DNA of 64,000 nt, taken from assembly GCA_002722845.1 (NCBI GenBank), contig PBND01000058.1, forward strand, positions 1 to 64,000, in the 5' to 3' direction. Under the pieces are notes generated by a model. It was given only the letters and a program-made list of their open reading frames with translations, searched no databases and was not told where the DNA came from. How positions within the stretch are numbered: the first letter of the stretch is position 1; every line of letters begins with the position of its first letter. This DNA comes from Myxococcales bacterium (GTDB taxonomy: Bacteria > Myxococcota > UBA4151). This document shows positions 8,145-17,011 of the stretch, piece after piece. Both the position numbers and the translations under genes were made by a program.

Positions 8145-9461
8145 TTACTTGCCCAAGCAGAAGTCAGAGAAGAGCGCATCGAGCATGGCCTCATCAGGCT
8201 GTTCCGTGCCTGTGAGTGCAGCCAACGTCTCTGCAACCTCACGGAGGTCAGTGGCGACGAGTTCCAACTGGGGCGGGTCCATAAGGCCGAGGGCTCGAGC
8301 CAAGGCCTCGCTGGCCTGGACCAGATGCTCCAACTGGCGCTGAGAGACAGGAACCCCCTCTTCGAGATCGGGCAGGCCCTCCCCAAAGACACGCCGCGAA
8401 ATAATTCGCAGAAGATCGTCGAGTCCATCTCCGGTCAGGGCGCTCACCACTCGATCACCCAGCGGTGCCAGGGTGCCGAGATCTCCCTTCGTTCGCACGG
8501 GATGCAAGCGGCTACCCAAGCCAGGAGGGGGCTCGGTCGGTGGAGCCCCCACCGGCTCTAACCAAAGGACAAGGTCCGCTTCCCGGGCCGCTCGAAGGGC
8601 TCGTACGACGCCTTCTTGCTCCACTTCATCCTGACTCTCACGCCAGCCCGCGCTGTCCATCAATAAAATGCGACCTTCCGAGACACGTAACTCGCATTCC
8701 AATAGGTCGCGGGTCGTACCAGCCACCGGGCTCACAATGGCTTTCTGCTCCCCCGCCAAGGCATTGAACAAGGAAGACTTCCCCGCATTCGGCGGCCCGG
8801 CTAAAAGCACCCTGGGCCGGCGAAAAAGCGGTGCTGCTCGACGCCCTAAAGCGACGGTTTTCTGCAGCGTCAATAAGGCGCTGGAAAGTCGATCTTGTAT
8901 CCCGTGAAGCCAATCAACGCCCAACTCCTCGGGCTCGAAATCGAGAGCGCCTTCGACCTGGGCTCGAATCCCGGTCATCTCTGCCTCTAAAGCCTGCGCT
9001 TGTTGCCGCAACCGACTCGACAAGCCGGCAAAGCGGGCCGGCAAAGCACCGCCAGCTTGGGCTCGAACGGCGATCGCTTCGGCTTCGATCAAGTCGAGTT
9101 TTCCGTTCAGGTGCGCTCGCCGAGTAAACTCCCCCGGCTCAGCCATGCGGGCCCCCGCCGCAAGGACCGCATCGATCACGCTCCGAACAATGCCGGGCCC
9201 CCCGTGAAGATGAAACTCCACCACATGCTCACCGGTGAAACTGTGAGGGCCTTCGAACGGGAGCACCAAACAACGATCCAGTTCACTGATCTCGTCCCGA
9301 AGCCGGGCGAGGTGGGCATGGCGAAAACGAGTAAAGCTTTCTCGACCACAAAGTCTTGCGCCGATCGCCAAAGCTTGAGGGCCACTCACCCGAACCACAG
9401 CCACGGCCGCTGGTGCCAAGCCCGTCGCCGGTGCGACGATCGTCTCACTAAAACGGCTCAT
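8145..9461 (-). CDS. mnmE: tRNA modification GTPase MnmE
   Basis: Works with MnmG to install the (carboxymethyl)aminomethyl group at U34 of certain tRNAs. 438 residues. N-terminal tetrahydrofolate-binding domain (MSRFSETIVAPATG), helical domain, G domain with P-loop GPPNAGKSSLFN and switch GTTRDLLE, G3-like DSAGWRE, and the C-terminal FCLGK matching the CxGK signature. It overlaps mnmG by 4 bases, giving the classic mnmG-mnmE pair as a coupled operon. Confidence 0.97.
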   Translation of the reverse strand: MSRFSETIVAPATGLAPAAVAVVRVSGPQALAIGARLCGRESFTRFRHAHLARLRDEISELDRCLVLPFEGPHSFTGEHVVEFHLHGGPGIVRSVIDAVLAAGARMAEPGEFTRRAHLNGKLDLIEAEAIAVRAQAGGALPARFAGLSSRLRQQAQALEAEMTGIRAQVEGALDFEPEELGVDWLHGIQDRLSSALLTLQKTVALGRRAAPLFRRPRVLLAGPPNAGKSSLFNALAGEQKAIVSPVAGTTRDLLECELRVSEGRILLMDSAGWRESQDEVEQEGVVRALRAAREADLVLWLEPVGAPPTEPPPGLGSRLHPVRTKGDLGTLAPLGDRVVSALTGDGLDDLLRIISRRVFGEGLPDLEEGVPVSQRQLEHLVQASEALARALGLMDPPQLELVATDLREVAETLAALTGTEQPDEAMLDALFSDFCLGK

Positions 9462-11260
9462 TTGAGGCTCATGGCCAAGAGATGAGTCGCCGCGGGCGTC
9501 ATGCCAGGTATGCGACTGGCTTGGCCCAAACTACGGGGCTGCACCCGCTGTAGCAACTCCGCGGCCTCCGTTGACAGGCCCGGACGGGCGCTAAAATCGA
9601 AGCCCACGGGGATCATAATGCGATCCAAATCCGCATAGCGGCGTAGCCGACGGCGCTCCCGTTCGATATAGCCTGCATAGCGGGCCTGGGCCTGGATCTC
9701 CTCTCGGTCCATCCCATCGGCTGGCAAGGTCACCTCATGGGCCTGGGCGATCGCTTCCAGGTCACTGTGGGGTCGACTCAAGTGCTGCCAGCCACTTCGC
9801 CCCCCCGAGCGGCTCGACTCCAACTGGGACCGGGCCTGGTCAATGGCCTCCCGGCGGCCTTCTCGCTGCTCAAGGCGCTCTTGACTCACCACGCCAATGG
9901 CTTTGGCTTCCTCATGTAAGCGCAAGAAGGCGCTGCTTTCTCGTAACTCGAGGCGATATTCGGCCCGACTTGTAAGCATCCGGTAGGGCTCTGTGACCCC
10001 CCGTGTGGTGAGGTCGTCCATCAGCACAGCCATATAGGCTTGGTCACGACGCAATAAAAACGGTGGTTCATCTCGGAGGCTTCGTAACGCGTTGATGCCG
10101 GCCCAAAATCCTTGGGCTGCGGCCTCTTCGTACCCACTCGTACCGTTGAGTTGCCCGGCTAGGTAGAGGCCTGGAAGCGCCGTCACTTCCAAGCTGGGCT
10201 CCAGCTGGACGGGATCCACTGCGTCGTAGGCGACGCAGTATCCCCACTGCAACACCCGCACCGCTTCCAAGCCAGGAATGGCCTGCAGCATGGCCTGCTG
10301 CACCTCGGCGGGCATGGACGTACTCATGCCCCCCACGTAAAGCTGCCGGCTCTCAATCCCTTCTGGCTCAAGGAAAAGCTGGTGACTGTCCCGATGGGAA
10401 AAGCGCTCCACCTTGTCTTCGAAACTCGGGCAATAACGTGGCCCTAAGGCATCAAAGCCATCCCGCCGAATCGGCGAGCGATGTAGATTCTGCCGCACCA
10501 CATCGTGAACCCTCGGATTACTCGCTGCGGCCCAACAGGGCTGCATCGGTCGCTGACTTTTTGCTTCAGGGTGATCGCTAAAACCACTCATAGCGGGGTC
10601 GCTTCGCTGAATCTTGAGCTGGTCGAAATCGATACTGTCCCGATCCAGCCGGGGGCATGTGCCGGTTTTCAATCGCAGGGTCCGCAGCCCTAAGGCCTGG
10701 AGTTGGGCGGTGATCGTGCCCTGATCGACTTCAGTCTCATCAATGCGCCCGCCGGCCTGCTGCCAATCACCTCGATGGCAAACGGCCCCTAGAAACGTCC
10801 CGGTCGTCAACACGACAGCCCGGGCGTGAATCTGAGATCCATCCCCTAACTCGAGCCCAACGCAGCGCCCCGAAGCTTGGAGGAGGCGGTCCACACGACC
10901 TGCAATCAGGCGCAGGTGGGGTGTCTTTTGCAGCAGTTCGCCCATCTCATCACGGTAGAAAAATCGGTCAACCTGTGCCCGCGTCCCCCGCACCGCCGCG
11001 CCCCGACTCAAATTGAGTGTGTGACGAAAGAGGGTCGCCCGGTCACTGGCAAGACCGATCTGTCCACCAAGAGCGTCGATCTCTCGAACCAAGTGGCCCT
11101 TGGCCAAGCCACCCATCGCCGGATTGCAACTGAGTTCGCCGATACCATCGACGCGAAGGGTCACAAGAGCGGTGTTTAAGCCGCTGCGCGCAGCCACCAG
11201 GGCCGCTTCGCAGCCCGCATGCCCCCCACCGACAACGGCAAGATCAAATGAGCGAGACAA
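9458..11260 (-). CDS. mnmG: tRNA uridine-5-carboxymethylaminomethyl modification enzyme MnmG (GidA)
   Basis: FAD/NADH-dependent partner of MnmE in wobble-U modification, 600 residues (typical about 620). FAD motif VVGGGHAGCEAALVAARSG at the N-terminus, then SCNPAMGGLAKGHLVREIDALGG, GTRAQVDRFFY, CPSFEDKVERF and LAGQLNGTSGYEEAAAQG. It starts 18 bases after the outer-membrane barrel gene on the same strand, so it may be read from the promoter of the exoprotein genes as well as any of its own. Confidence 0.97.
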   Translation of the reverse strand: MSRSFDLAVVGGGHAGCEAALVAARSGLNTALVTLRVDGIGELSCNPAMGGLAKGHLVREIDALGGQIGLASDRATLFRHTLNLSRGAAVRGTRAQVDRFFYRDEMGELLQKTPHLRLIAGRVDRLLQASGRCVGLELGDGSQIHARAVVLTTGTFLGAVCHRGDWQQAGGRIDETEVDQGTITAQLQALGLRTLRLKTGTCPRLDRDSIDFDQLKIQRSDPAMSGFSDHPEAKSQRPMQPCWAAASNPRVHDVVRQNLHRSPIRRDGFDALGPRYCPSFEDKVERFSHRDSHQLFLEPEGIESRQLYVGGMSTSMPAEVQQAMLQAIPGLEAVRVLQWGYCVAYDAVDPVQLEPSLEVTALPGLYLAGQLNGTSGYEEAAAQGFWAGINALRSLRDEPPFLLRRDQAYMAVLMDDLTTRGVTEPYRMLTSRAEYRLELRESSAFLRLHEEAKAIGVVSQERLEQREGRREAIDQARSQLESSRSGGRSGWQHLSRPHSDLEAIAQAHEVTLPADGMDREEIQAQARYAGYIERERRRLRRYADLDRIMIPVGFDFSARPGLSTEAAELLQRVQPRSLGQASRIPGMTPAATHLLAMSLK

Positions 11261-11278
11261 GGGAAGACTCGGGCGCCC

Positions 11279-12328
11279 CTACAGGCGGTACGAGACCGAG
11301 CCAGAGAAGCTACTATAGTTGTTCCCTGGCGTCCGGAAATCCCAGAACGGAAAGTTCGGGCGCCAACTACCTGTGCTCTCCAAGCCTTCGCCTTCAACGC
11401 GGTAATACAGGGCCGGCTGGGTGGAGCCGGCACGGAGGCTCAGGCTGAGCTTCTTCGAGTAACTGTAGCTGTAACCCAGGCTGCCACCCGTCATGTCCAT
11501 GCGCCCGTAACCGGGCACGGCGTTGACCGGGGTGAACTCATCCTCAGGCATGGCGTAGGTCTTGAAACTATTGATGAGGCTTAGCCCTAAGGACAGACGG
11601 GACTTCTTGCTCAAGGTGTAACTGAAGGAGAACGAGTTCGAGAGGTTGATGCCCCCATTCACACCGGGGACAACGCAGCCTTCTAACTCCCCGGAGGGAT
11701 CTAGGACCTGCTCCTCTGCCCGAGGAATGCAGAGCATGGGCGTGATCTCATTGCCCTCGCCGTCGATAAAAGGCTCGCCGGTCGTCAGGTTACGGGTGCG
11801 TTGAAACTCGCCGTAGATCCCCCGCGAGAGCCCGAGGCCCCACGAGAAACTCAACTTGCCGCCCATCATGCCACCCTTGCTGGCCGAGCCACTCAGCGAC
11901 AAGCCTGTGATCTTGTTGGAAAAGCGGCTGGCCATGGAGACAGGTAGGCTCGCCCCAACACCAACACCCACATTGAAGCCGGCGACCTTGGCGCGAAAGG
12001 GCAAGCCGAAGGACAGGCCGATGTCACCGTAGTTCGTTTCGTGATTCCTGGTCGCACCGCCAGTCGTCAGTTCCTTCGAAACCCCCTGGCTTGCGGTGAC
12101 TGAAAAGCCCTTGGGTAGCCGCAACGTCCCCGAGAAGCTCAAACTCTGACTGTAGAGGGCGTTCCGAGCATAGTAATTCTGGACGAAGGAGCCCTGACCG
12201 AGGGTATGCCCCCAGCTGACGGAGCCCGAGACGGGAAATGCCCCTTTAGGCTCGGTCACTTTGGCCGGGTTGTCCTCGGCCAGAGCCGGGGTCGAAAGAA
12301 GCAGCGTTGGAATCAGGATGAAGCGCAA
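11279..12328 (-). CDS. Putative outer-membrane beta-barrel protein
   Basis: 349 residues with a signal peptide (MRFILIPTLLLSTPALA). The mature part is made of alternating hydrophobic and Ser/Gly/Tyr strands (GDIGLSFGLPF, SFSFSYTLSKKSRLSLGLSL, GGSLGYSYSYSKKLSLSL) separated by polar turns, ending FSGSVSYRL. This is the pattern of a transmembrane barrel, though the last residue is Leu rather than Phe. It lies 12 bases after the large metzincin gene, so co-expression is very likely. No specific porin or secretion family is recognised. Confidence 0.72.
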   Translation of the reverse strand: MRFILIPTLLLSTPALAEDNPAKVTEPKGAFPVSGSVSWGHTLGQGSFVQNYYARNALYSQSLSFSGTLRLPKGFSVTASQGVSKELTTGGATRNHETNYGDIGLSFGLPFRAKVAGFNVGVGVGASLPVSMASRFSNKITGLSLSGSASKGGMMGGKLSFSWGLGLSRGIYGEFQRTRNLTTGEPFIDGEGNEITPMLCIPRAEEQVLDPSGELEGCVVPGVNGGINLSNSFSFSYTLSKKSRLSLGLSLINSFKTYAMPEDEFTPVNAVPGYGRMDMTGGSLGYSYSYSKKLSLSLRAGSTQPALYYRVEGEGLESTGSWRPNFPFWDFRTPGNNYSSFSGSVSYRL

Positions 12329-12340
12329 AGCTCGACCCTC

Positions 12341-15300
12341 CTACTGAAAGCGCAGCGCTTGGCTAAAGGTGGAATAGAGACTGCGCAAGCGATTTGCCCA
12401 TGCGACCACATTATCCAGGGTGCGTTCCGCAGCTCTTTTCTCGTCTTGGGCCTCTTCAAGGTCCTCGCAGGCCTGCGGTGCGCCATCGGCATCACAGTCG
12501 TAATCGCCCTCGATGGCGTCCAAGGCCAACTGGGCCGCTTCCGCATCACTGACAGCGGTGCGCCAGCGCTCCTCAGCTTCTTTACCCTCATCGATGAAGT
12601 GCTTGCCGATGGTGGCTTCCGTGCCCTCGTCTCGACTCATGGCCGTGGCATAACGGAAGCCATGACGGGGATCCGTGAAGGTGTGGACTTCAAAAAGCCC
12701 CTCATCGATTTCGATCTCTTCAGCCGGAGCGACACGCCACACATGACCGGCCTCTGCGAAGTTCTGGTCAAACTCAGAGTTGAAGTAGGCCATACCGTAA
12801 AGGGCCGCGTAGAAACGATTGGTGTAGTTGTTGTGGATGGGCAGCGTCTTGCCGTCGGCCCATTGCCCACCGAAGGGAGCGCCGTTTTCGTCCATCACAC
12901 CTCGCCAGTCGGAGAGGGGGCGCTGAACGACGATGTAGCAGACCCCCTCGTCACCGACGGCGGAAACCCCGCCAAACTTCGCAGCCTCCGCAGTGCAGCC
13001 GGATTCATCGTGCTGATCACTGCTGAACACACGGGGGGCGAAGTCGTCGCGCTTGTCGGTAATCATGCCCGTATAGAGCTTCTTAATCGGCTCACCGAAA
13101 ACGGTGTAGTAGGGTAAGTAGAAGCGACTCACGTCAGCATTCGACTCAAAGCCAAGGGCGAAAGCGCTGGACTGGCTCATGGCCTGGATCGCACCGATGA
13201 AGTCCCAGAAGTGTCCCGCCTCAAGGGGTTTTTGGAAGTAGTAGTAACCTTCGTCATAGTCGAAGACCGAGTAGGGGCGGCGCCCTGGGCCACGAGGAAT
13301 GTGGAAGGCCACATCCACCGGCGTGTTCGCCACCTGACCAATGGTGCTCCCCAGTGCTTCCTCTTCGTAGGAAACGTGAGCCACCCGACCGTTGTCCGGA
13401 CGAATGGCGTAACTGCCATAAGCAGGCCGGCTAAACACGTTGCCCACCAGATTCAAGCCATCGAGCACCGCATACTGCCAGGTAAAGCCAAGCACTTGGT
13501 CCTGACCCCAGCCCCAGTTCGCAAAGAGCCAACGCTGATAATTGTTGAGCAGATTGGGGTAAAACCGACTCATGTGGCGCTGGTACGGAGCACTCGTGGA
13601 CCAATTCCAACGGTCCCGCTTGTAGTTGTTGAACCAATAGTAGTTGTCGAAGTTCTGCTGATAGTACGTCGAGATGCTGGCCGGATCTGATCCTTGATCC
13701 CACACGTCACAGGAAGCGGTCGCCCCACGCCACTCATCAGAGCAGAACATGTAGGGAACCATCACCTTGCGATCTGGATTGAGGTCTGCCGCAGGGTTGC
13801 CGTCACAGACCCCTTCTTCCCGACGCATTTGACTCTCGGCGAGGAGCAGCGGGTCCAATGCATCATAATCATGAAGCTCTCGGTTCGCGGGACCAAAGTT
13901 AGCAATACCAGAATTCACCCGGTCTCGAACTCCAGCCGTGTTCGCCGGCGTCCCGCCCGTGCCGAAGATGATGGGCAGTCGAGTGTAGTGAAGTTGTTCC
14001 GTCATGGCCGGCATGCCCGGCGTAATCCGGTCCTCAAAATTGGGTAGACAGTCCAAACCGAGGCGCTTCCAACTCCCTGGGAAGGCTGTCTCGCCACTGC
14101 CGAGCAGAACGCCGCGGGCGGCAACGGAGAGATCCTTGAAGACCTCAACCTTGCCCGCATAGCCCATGAGAAGGGCCGCTTCGTCATACTTGCCTGTCCC
14201 ATGGATGTCCGAGTTGAAGCCGCCACCATAGTCCATCACCGTGGAGTACTGGTACTCGGTGATCTTGTTCTCTAGCGCTTCGGCGCCGGGCTGGTTGAGG
14301 GCCATCAAATCCCCGACAGTGAGACTGTCACTGCTATAGAACTGGGCCCAATTCTCGGACATTTTGTCCGCGCGGTGATCCCAAAAGTGGTTGTGGTAAT
14401 TCATGGCATCGTAAGAGCCGGCAAAGTTATGGCGAAGACCGATGGTGTGACCCACCTCGTGCTCCATCACCGCCTGGAAAATCCGTGCGCGCAGTTCTTG
14501 GTAGATCGACTCCTGGACATCGTTACTCTCTAGGTTTTCGGCGCCATATTTGTCGCTCATCTCTTTGGCGATGCCGATGAGGGAGAGGTCTTCGAAGTTG
14601 TCCTGGGTCCACAGATTGTTGGCTGCAGCCACCCGATTCAGGTGATCACGCTCCAGGAAGGCATCCACATCACCAGAAAGCAGGTTCAGCGCCCGGGCCC
14701 GCATATCGTCTGTTGGCTCCTGGCCGGGTTTCCAATCCGCCCCCGCCACGCTGGTGAGAATTTCATCATTGATGAGATCATCCACCATTCCGGTTTCGTC
14801 CATCAACTGACGGAACTTACGGTGCATGCTCGGTCGAGCGGGGGGCAGAGCCTCCCGAGGCTCGCCGCGAGCCACCATCTCACGAATCCGCCGCAATGGC
14901 TCCTGCATCGCCGGACGCTCTAAGTGATCTTGGACCGGCTCCTCGAGGAGGTGCGAGGGCAGAGAAGAGCGAGGATCTCGAGGCACACGCCAGTGGGACA
15001 TCATGTCGCGCACGTAAGCGCCACTGCGGATCTCCTCTTCCGTGATCACGCCGTTCATCGCGTTGACGTAGTCGAGGGCGATCTGGGCGTAGGAATCGAC
15101 ACCGCTGCCGTAAACCCATGCCGTTCCACTCATGACCTGCCCGGTTTCCGGGTCCACCGAGGAGGGGCCGTAGCCTAAAGGACTACCGGGGTTACGGTCG
15201 TGAACCCAGTACATGGTGTGGTAGCGCACATCACCGGGCAAATAGCGGAAGCCTTCACCGCCGCAGAGTTGGTGGTAGGTTTCCTTGTCGACCTGGCCTT

Positions 15301-16720
15301 GGTAACGCTCTGGAACCTCGGCCGGCACCGGGTTTTCGCACATGACAAACATGCGCGGCACGCGCTTGCCGCCATCCATGGCTTCGGCCGTGCTGTTAAA
15401 GCCCCAGGCACCCGCGACCACCCGCCGGAAGGCATTATTCCAAGAATCGGAGACGTTGTAGGCTGCCTCAAGGAGCGGCTGGGGGAAGTAAGGCGACAGC
15501 TGATAAACGATGGGCTTCGGCGTGCGTTGAGCCACAGGGATCTCAACCCGTTCATAGCCGATGGTGACCCCCTCATTTTCTACAGGCTGAAGTTTAAATT
15601 CACCCTCCGCAAAGCCACCGGATCCGTCGGCACAACCCGGGTCCTGCTCGTCTCCAGCTCCACAACGAACGTGATATTGCTCCCAAATGCTATGGATGTT
15701 GGCCAGGTAGATTCGGCCTGACTCCGTCACGCCACGACGGCGATTGCGAGTGTAATGCTCCGTACGGAAGAAGCCGAAGCGGCCCATCTTGCGCTCACCG
15801 TACTCCATGGGCTTGTAATCCGGCACACGCTCCGTGCGCTGAAAGCTGAAGCGAAGGGTCACAGGCGCCGCATCGCAGGTGGTCACGGGGTAGTACGACG
15901 GACTGGTAAAGTAGCAGACCGGGTACATGGCTCCACCGTAGTTGATGTAAGCCGTCTTCATGCTGCGGACCGCGAAGTCGAAGTAATCGACGCTTTCGCC
16001 CTCTTTCGCTTTGCCATTGTGAACTTCAGCCCCCGCCCCACTCACAAAGCGAATCCGGTGATCTGAATTGTCCGAATCGGCATCGTCGCCGTAATCCGAG
16101 CCCTGCCAAAACGTCCCGGACTCGCTATGAATGGTGGGGCTCTTCCAACTGATACGGGCCCAATCTCGCTCCCACCAATCCCGGTCGGTGACGTTCTCGC
16201 TGATCACATTGGTTTGCTCACCGGTTTGGGGATTGTAGGTCCGCTGCACGTCAAAATGACTGGTGATGGGGAAACTGATCACCAAGGAACTCTTGTACGC
16301 ATCAGGGATCTGTCCCCAGCCACTGCGGTAACGAGCATCCAGTTGGGGGCCCTGCCGAACAGAAGCTCGCAAGCAAGCATCGTCGTAGCTGGTCTCAATC
16401 TCCCCGGCATCCGTCCGCTCGACTCGGCGGCAGTCGTCGATGCGCTCGTCGACCCCCAGGGCGGTTTCGTTGACACGCCAGCCGCGGAGTTCGGTTTCTG
16501 TCACCTCCCAGCGAATCTTATACAGTTCAGTGGCAATCCCTTCGAAAGAAGAAGGGGAGTCACCATTGACCTCAGCGACGGTGCCCCGGAAATACCAGAC
16601 ACCATCGAACATGCTTTTATGAATCTTGTTCGGGTAGGTCCGGTCAATATCGCCGACCTGCTGAGCACATGCGAGACCAAACGTTAGAGGAAATGCGAGA
16701 AAGAGACGAGATAAGCGCAT
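12341..16720 (-). CDS. Very large exported metzincin zinc metalloprotease
   Basis: 1459 residues. The N-terminus MRLSRLFLAFPLTFGLACAQQ is either a lipoprotein signal (Cys18) or a type-I site after ACA. The start at 16720 is chosen for the GGAGAAG upstream; the frame is open further but without signal-like sequence. The zinc site HEVGHTIGLRH (H754, E755, H758, H764) fits HExxHxxGxxH, and STVMDYGG (M829) is the Met-turn, resembling the DUF4953/DUF5117 metzincin group. A long N-terminal region precedes the protease and about 600 residues follow it, ending in a Cys-paired loop (CDADGAPQAC). Likely cell-surface or secreted; substrate unknown. It heads an operon with the barrel gene. Confidence 0.85.
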   Translation of the reverse strand: MRLSRLFLAFPLTFGLACAQQVGDIDRTYPNKIHKSMFDGVWYFRGTVAEVNGDSPSSFEGIATELYKIRWEVTETELRGWRVNETALGVDERIDDCRRVERTDAGEIETSYDDACLRASVRQGPQLDARYRSGWGQIPDAYKSSLVISFPITSHFDVQRTYNPQTGEQTNVISENVTDRDWWERDWARISWKSPTIHSESGTFWQGSDYGDDADSDNSDHRIRFVSGAGAEVHNGKAKEGESVDYFDFAVRSMKTAYINYGGAMYPVCYFTSPSYYPVTTCDAAPVTLRFSFQRTERVPDYKPMEYGERKMGRFGFFRTEHYTRNRRRGVTESGRIYLANIHSIWEQYHVRCGAGDEQDPGCADGSGGFAEGEFKLQPVENEGVTIGYERVEIPVAQRTPKPIVYQLSPYFPQPLLEAAYNVSDSWNNAFRRVVAGAWGFNSTAEAMDGGKRVPRMFVMCENPVPAEVPERYQGQVDKETYHQLCGGEGFRYLPGDVRYHTMYWVHDRNPGSPLGYGPSSVDPETGQVMSGTAWVYGSGVDSYAQIALDYVNAMNGVITEEEIRSGAYVRDMMSHWRVPRDPRSSLPSHLLEEPVQDHLERPAMQEPLRRIREMVARGEPREALPPARPSMHRKFRQLMDETGMVDDLINDEILTSVAGADWKPGQEPTDDMRARALNLLSGDVDAFLERDHLNRVAAANNLWTQDNFEDLSLIGIAKEMSDKYGAENLESNDVQESIYQELRARIFQAVMEHEVGHTIGLRHNFAGSYDAMNYHNHFWDHRADKMSENWAQFYSSDSLTVGDLMALNQPGAEALENKITEYQYSTVMDYGGGFNSDIHGTGKYDEAALLMGYAGKVEVFKDLSVAARGVLLGSGETAFPGSWKRLGLDCLPNFEDRITPGMPAMTEQLHYTRLPIIFGTGGTPANTAGVRDRVNSGIANFGPANRELHDYDALDPLLLAESQMRREEGVCDGNPAADLNPDRKVMVPYMFCSDEWRGATASCDVWDQGSDPASISTYYQQNFDNYYWFNNYKRDRWNWSTSAPYQRHMSRFYPNLLNNYQRWLFANWGWGQDQVLGFTWQYAVLDGLNLVGNVFSRPAYGSYAIRPDNGRVAHVSYEEEALGSTIGQVANTPVDVAFHIPRGPGRRPYSVFDYDEGYYYFQKPLEAGHFWDFIGAIQAMSQSSAFALGFESNADVSRFYLPYYTVFGEPIKKLYTGMITDKRDDFAPRVFSSDQHDESGCTAEAAKFGGVSAVGDEGVCYIVVQRPLSDWRGVMDENGAPFGGQWADGKTLPIHNNYTNRFYAALYGMAYFNSEFDQNFAEAGHVWRVAPAEEIEIDEGLFEVHTFTDPRHGFRYATAMSRDEGTEATIGKHFIDEGKEAEERWRTAVSDAEAAQLALDAIEGDYDCDADGAPQACEDLEEAQDEKRAAERTLDNVVAWANRLRSLYSTFSQALRFQ

Positions 16721-17011
16721 GGGCTTCTCCAGATCATTTGCTTCGAGCCTAGCACTTCTTTGTGCGAGACGCCGGTCACTATCGACTAGTTGACTGGCCG
16801 CGCAAGAGTTGTCTCCTCCATCATTTGCTCGACTCAACCCCGTAAACGGTACACGCCTCCCGACTTGTGCCTCAAGCAACGACAGCTACGCTGGAAGAAG
16901 CCTTGGCCGGCCCTCGGTCAGTTGACCTATGTGCCCCTTGGGGTCGAAAGAAAGTTGACTGGACCTAAAAGCTGCCCCAAGGCTGGAGATGTGACCTTTT
17001 CGAGAGCGACC
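16721..17011. promoter_or_regulatory. Divergent intergenic region with three AGTTGAC copies
   Basis: 291 bases between the metzincin gene and the divergent lipoprotein gene. AGTTGAC occurs at 16788-16794, 16920-16926 and 16953-16959; the first and third extend to AGTTGACTGG. TTGAC resembles a -35 hexamer, but no good -10 lies at the right distance, so these may be operator half-sites. A palindrome CCCCTTGGGG lies at 16934-16943. No convincing small gene is seen. Confidence 0.35.

Noticed and set aside
12206-13117. 303-residue plus-strand frame
   Set aside because: Antisense to the protease C-terminus, with low-complexity Val/Gly-rich composition and no motif.
16721-16879. N-terminal extension of the large metzincin
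   Set aside because: The start at 16720 has a good ribosome site and directly precedes a signal peptide.
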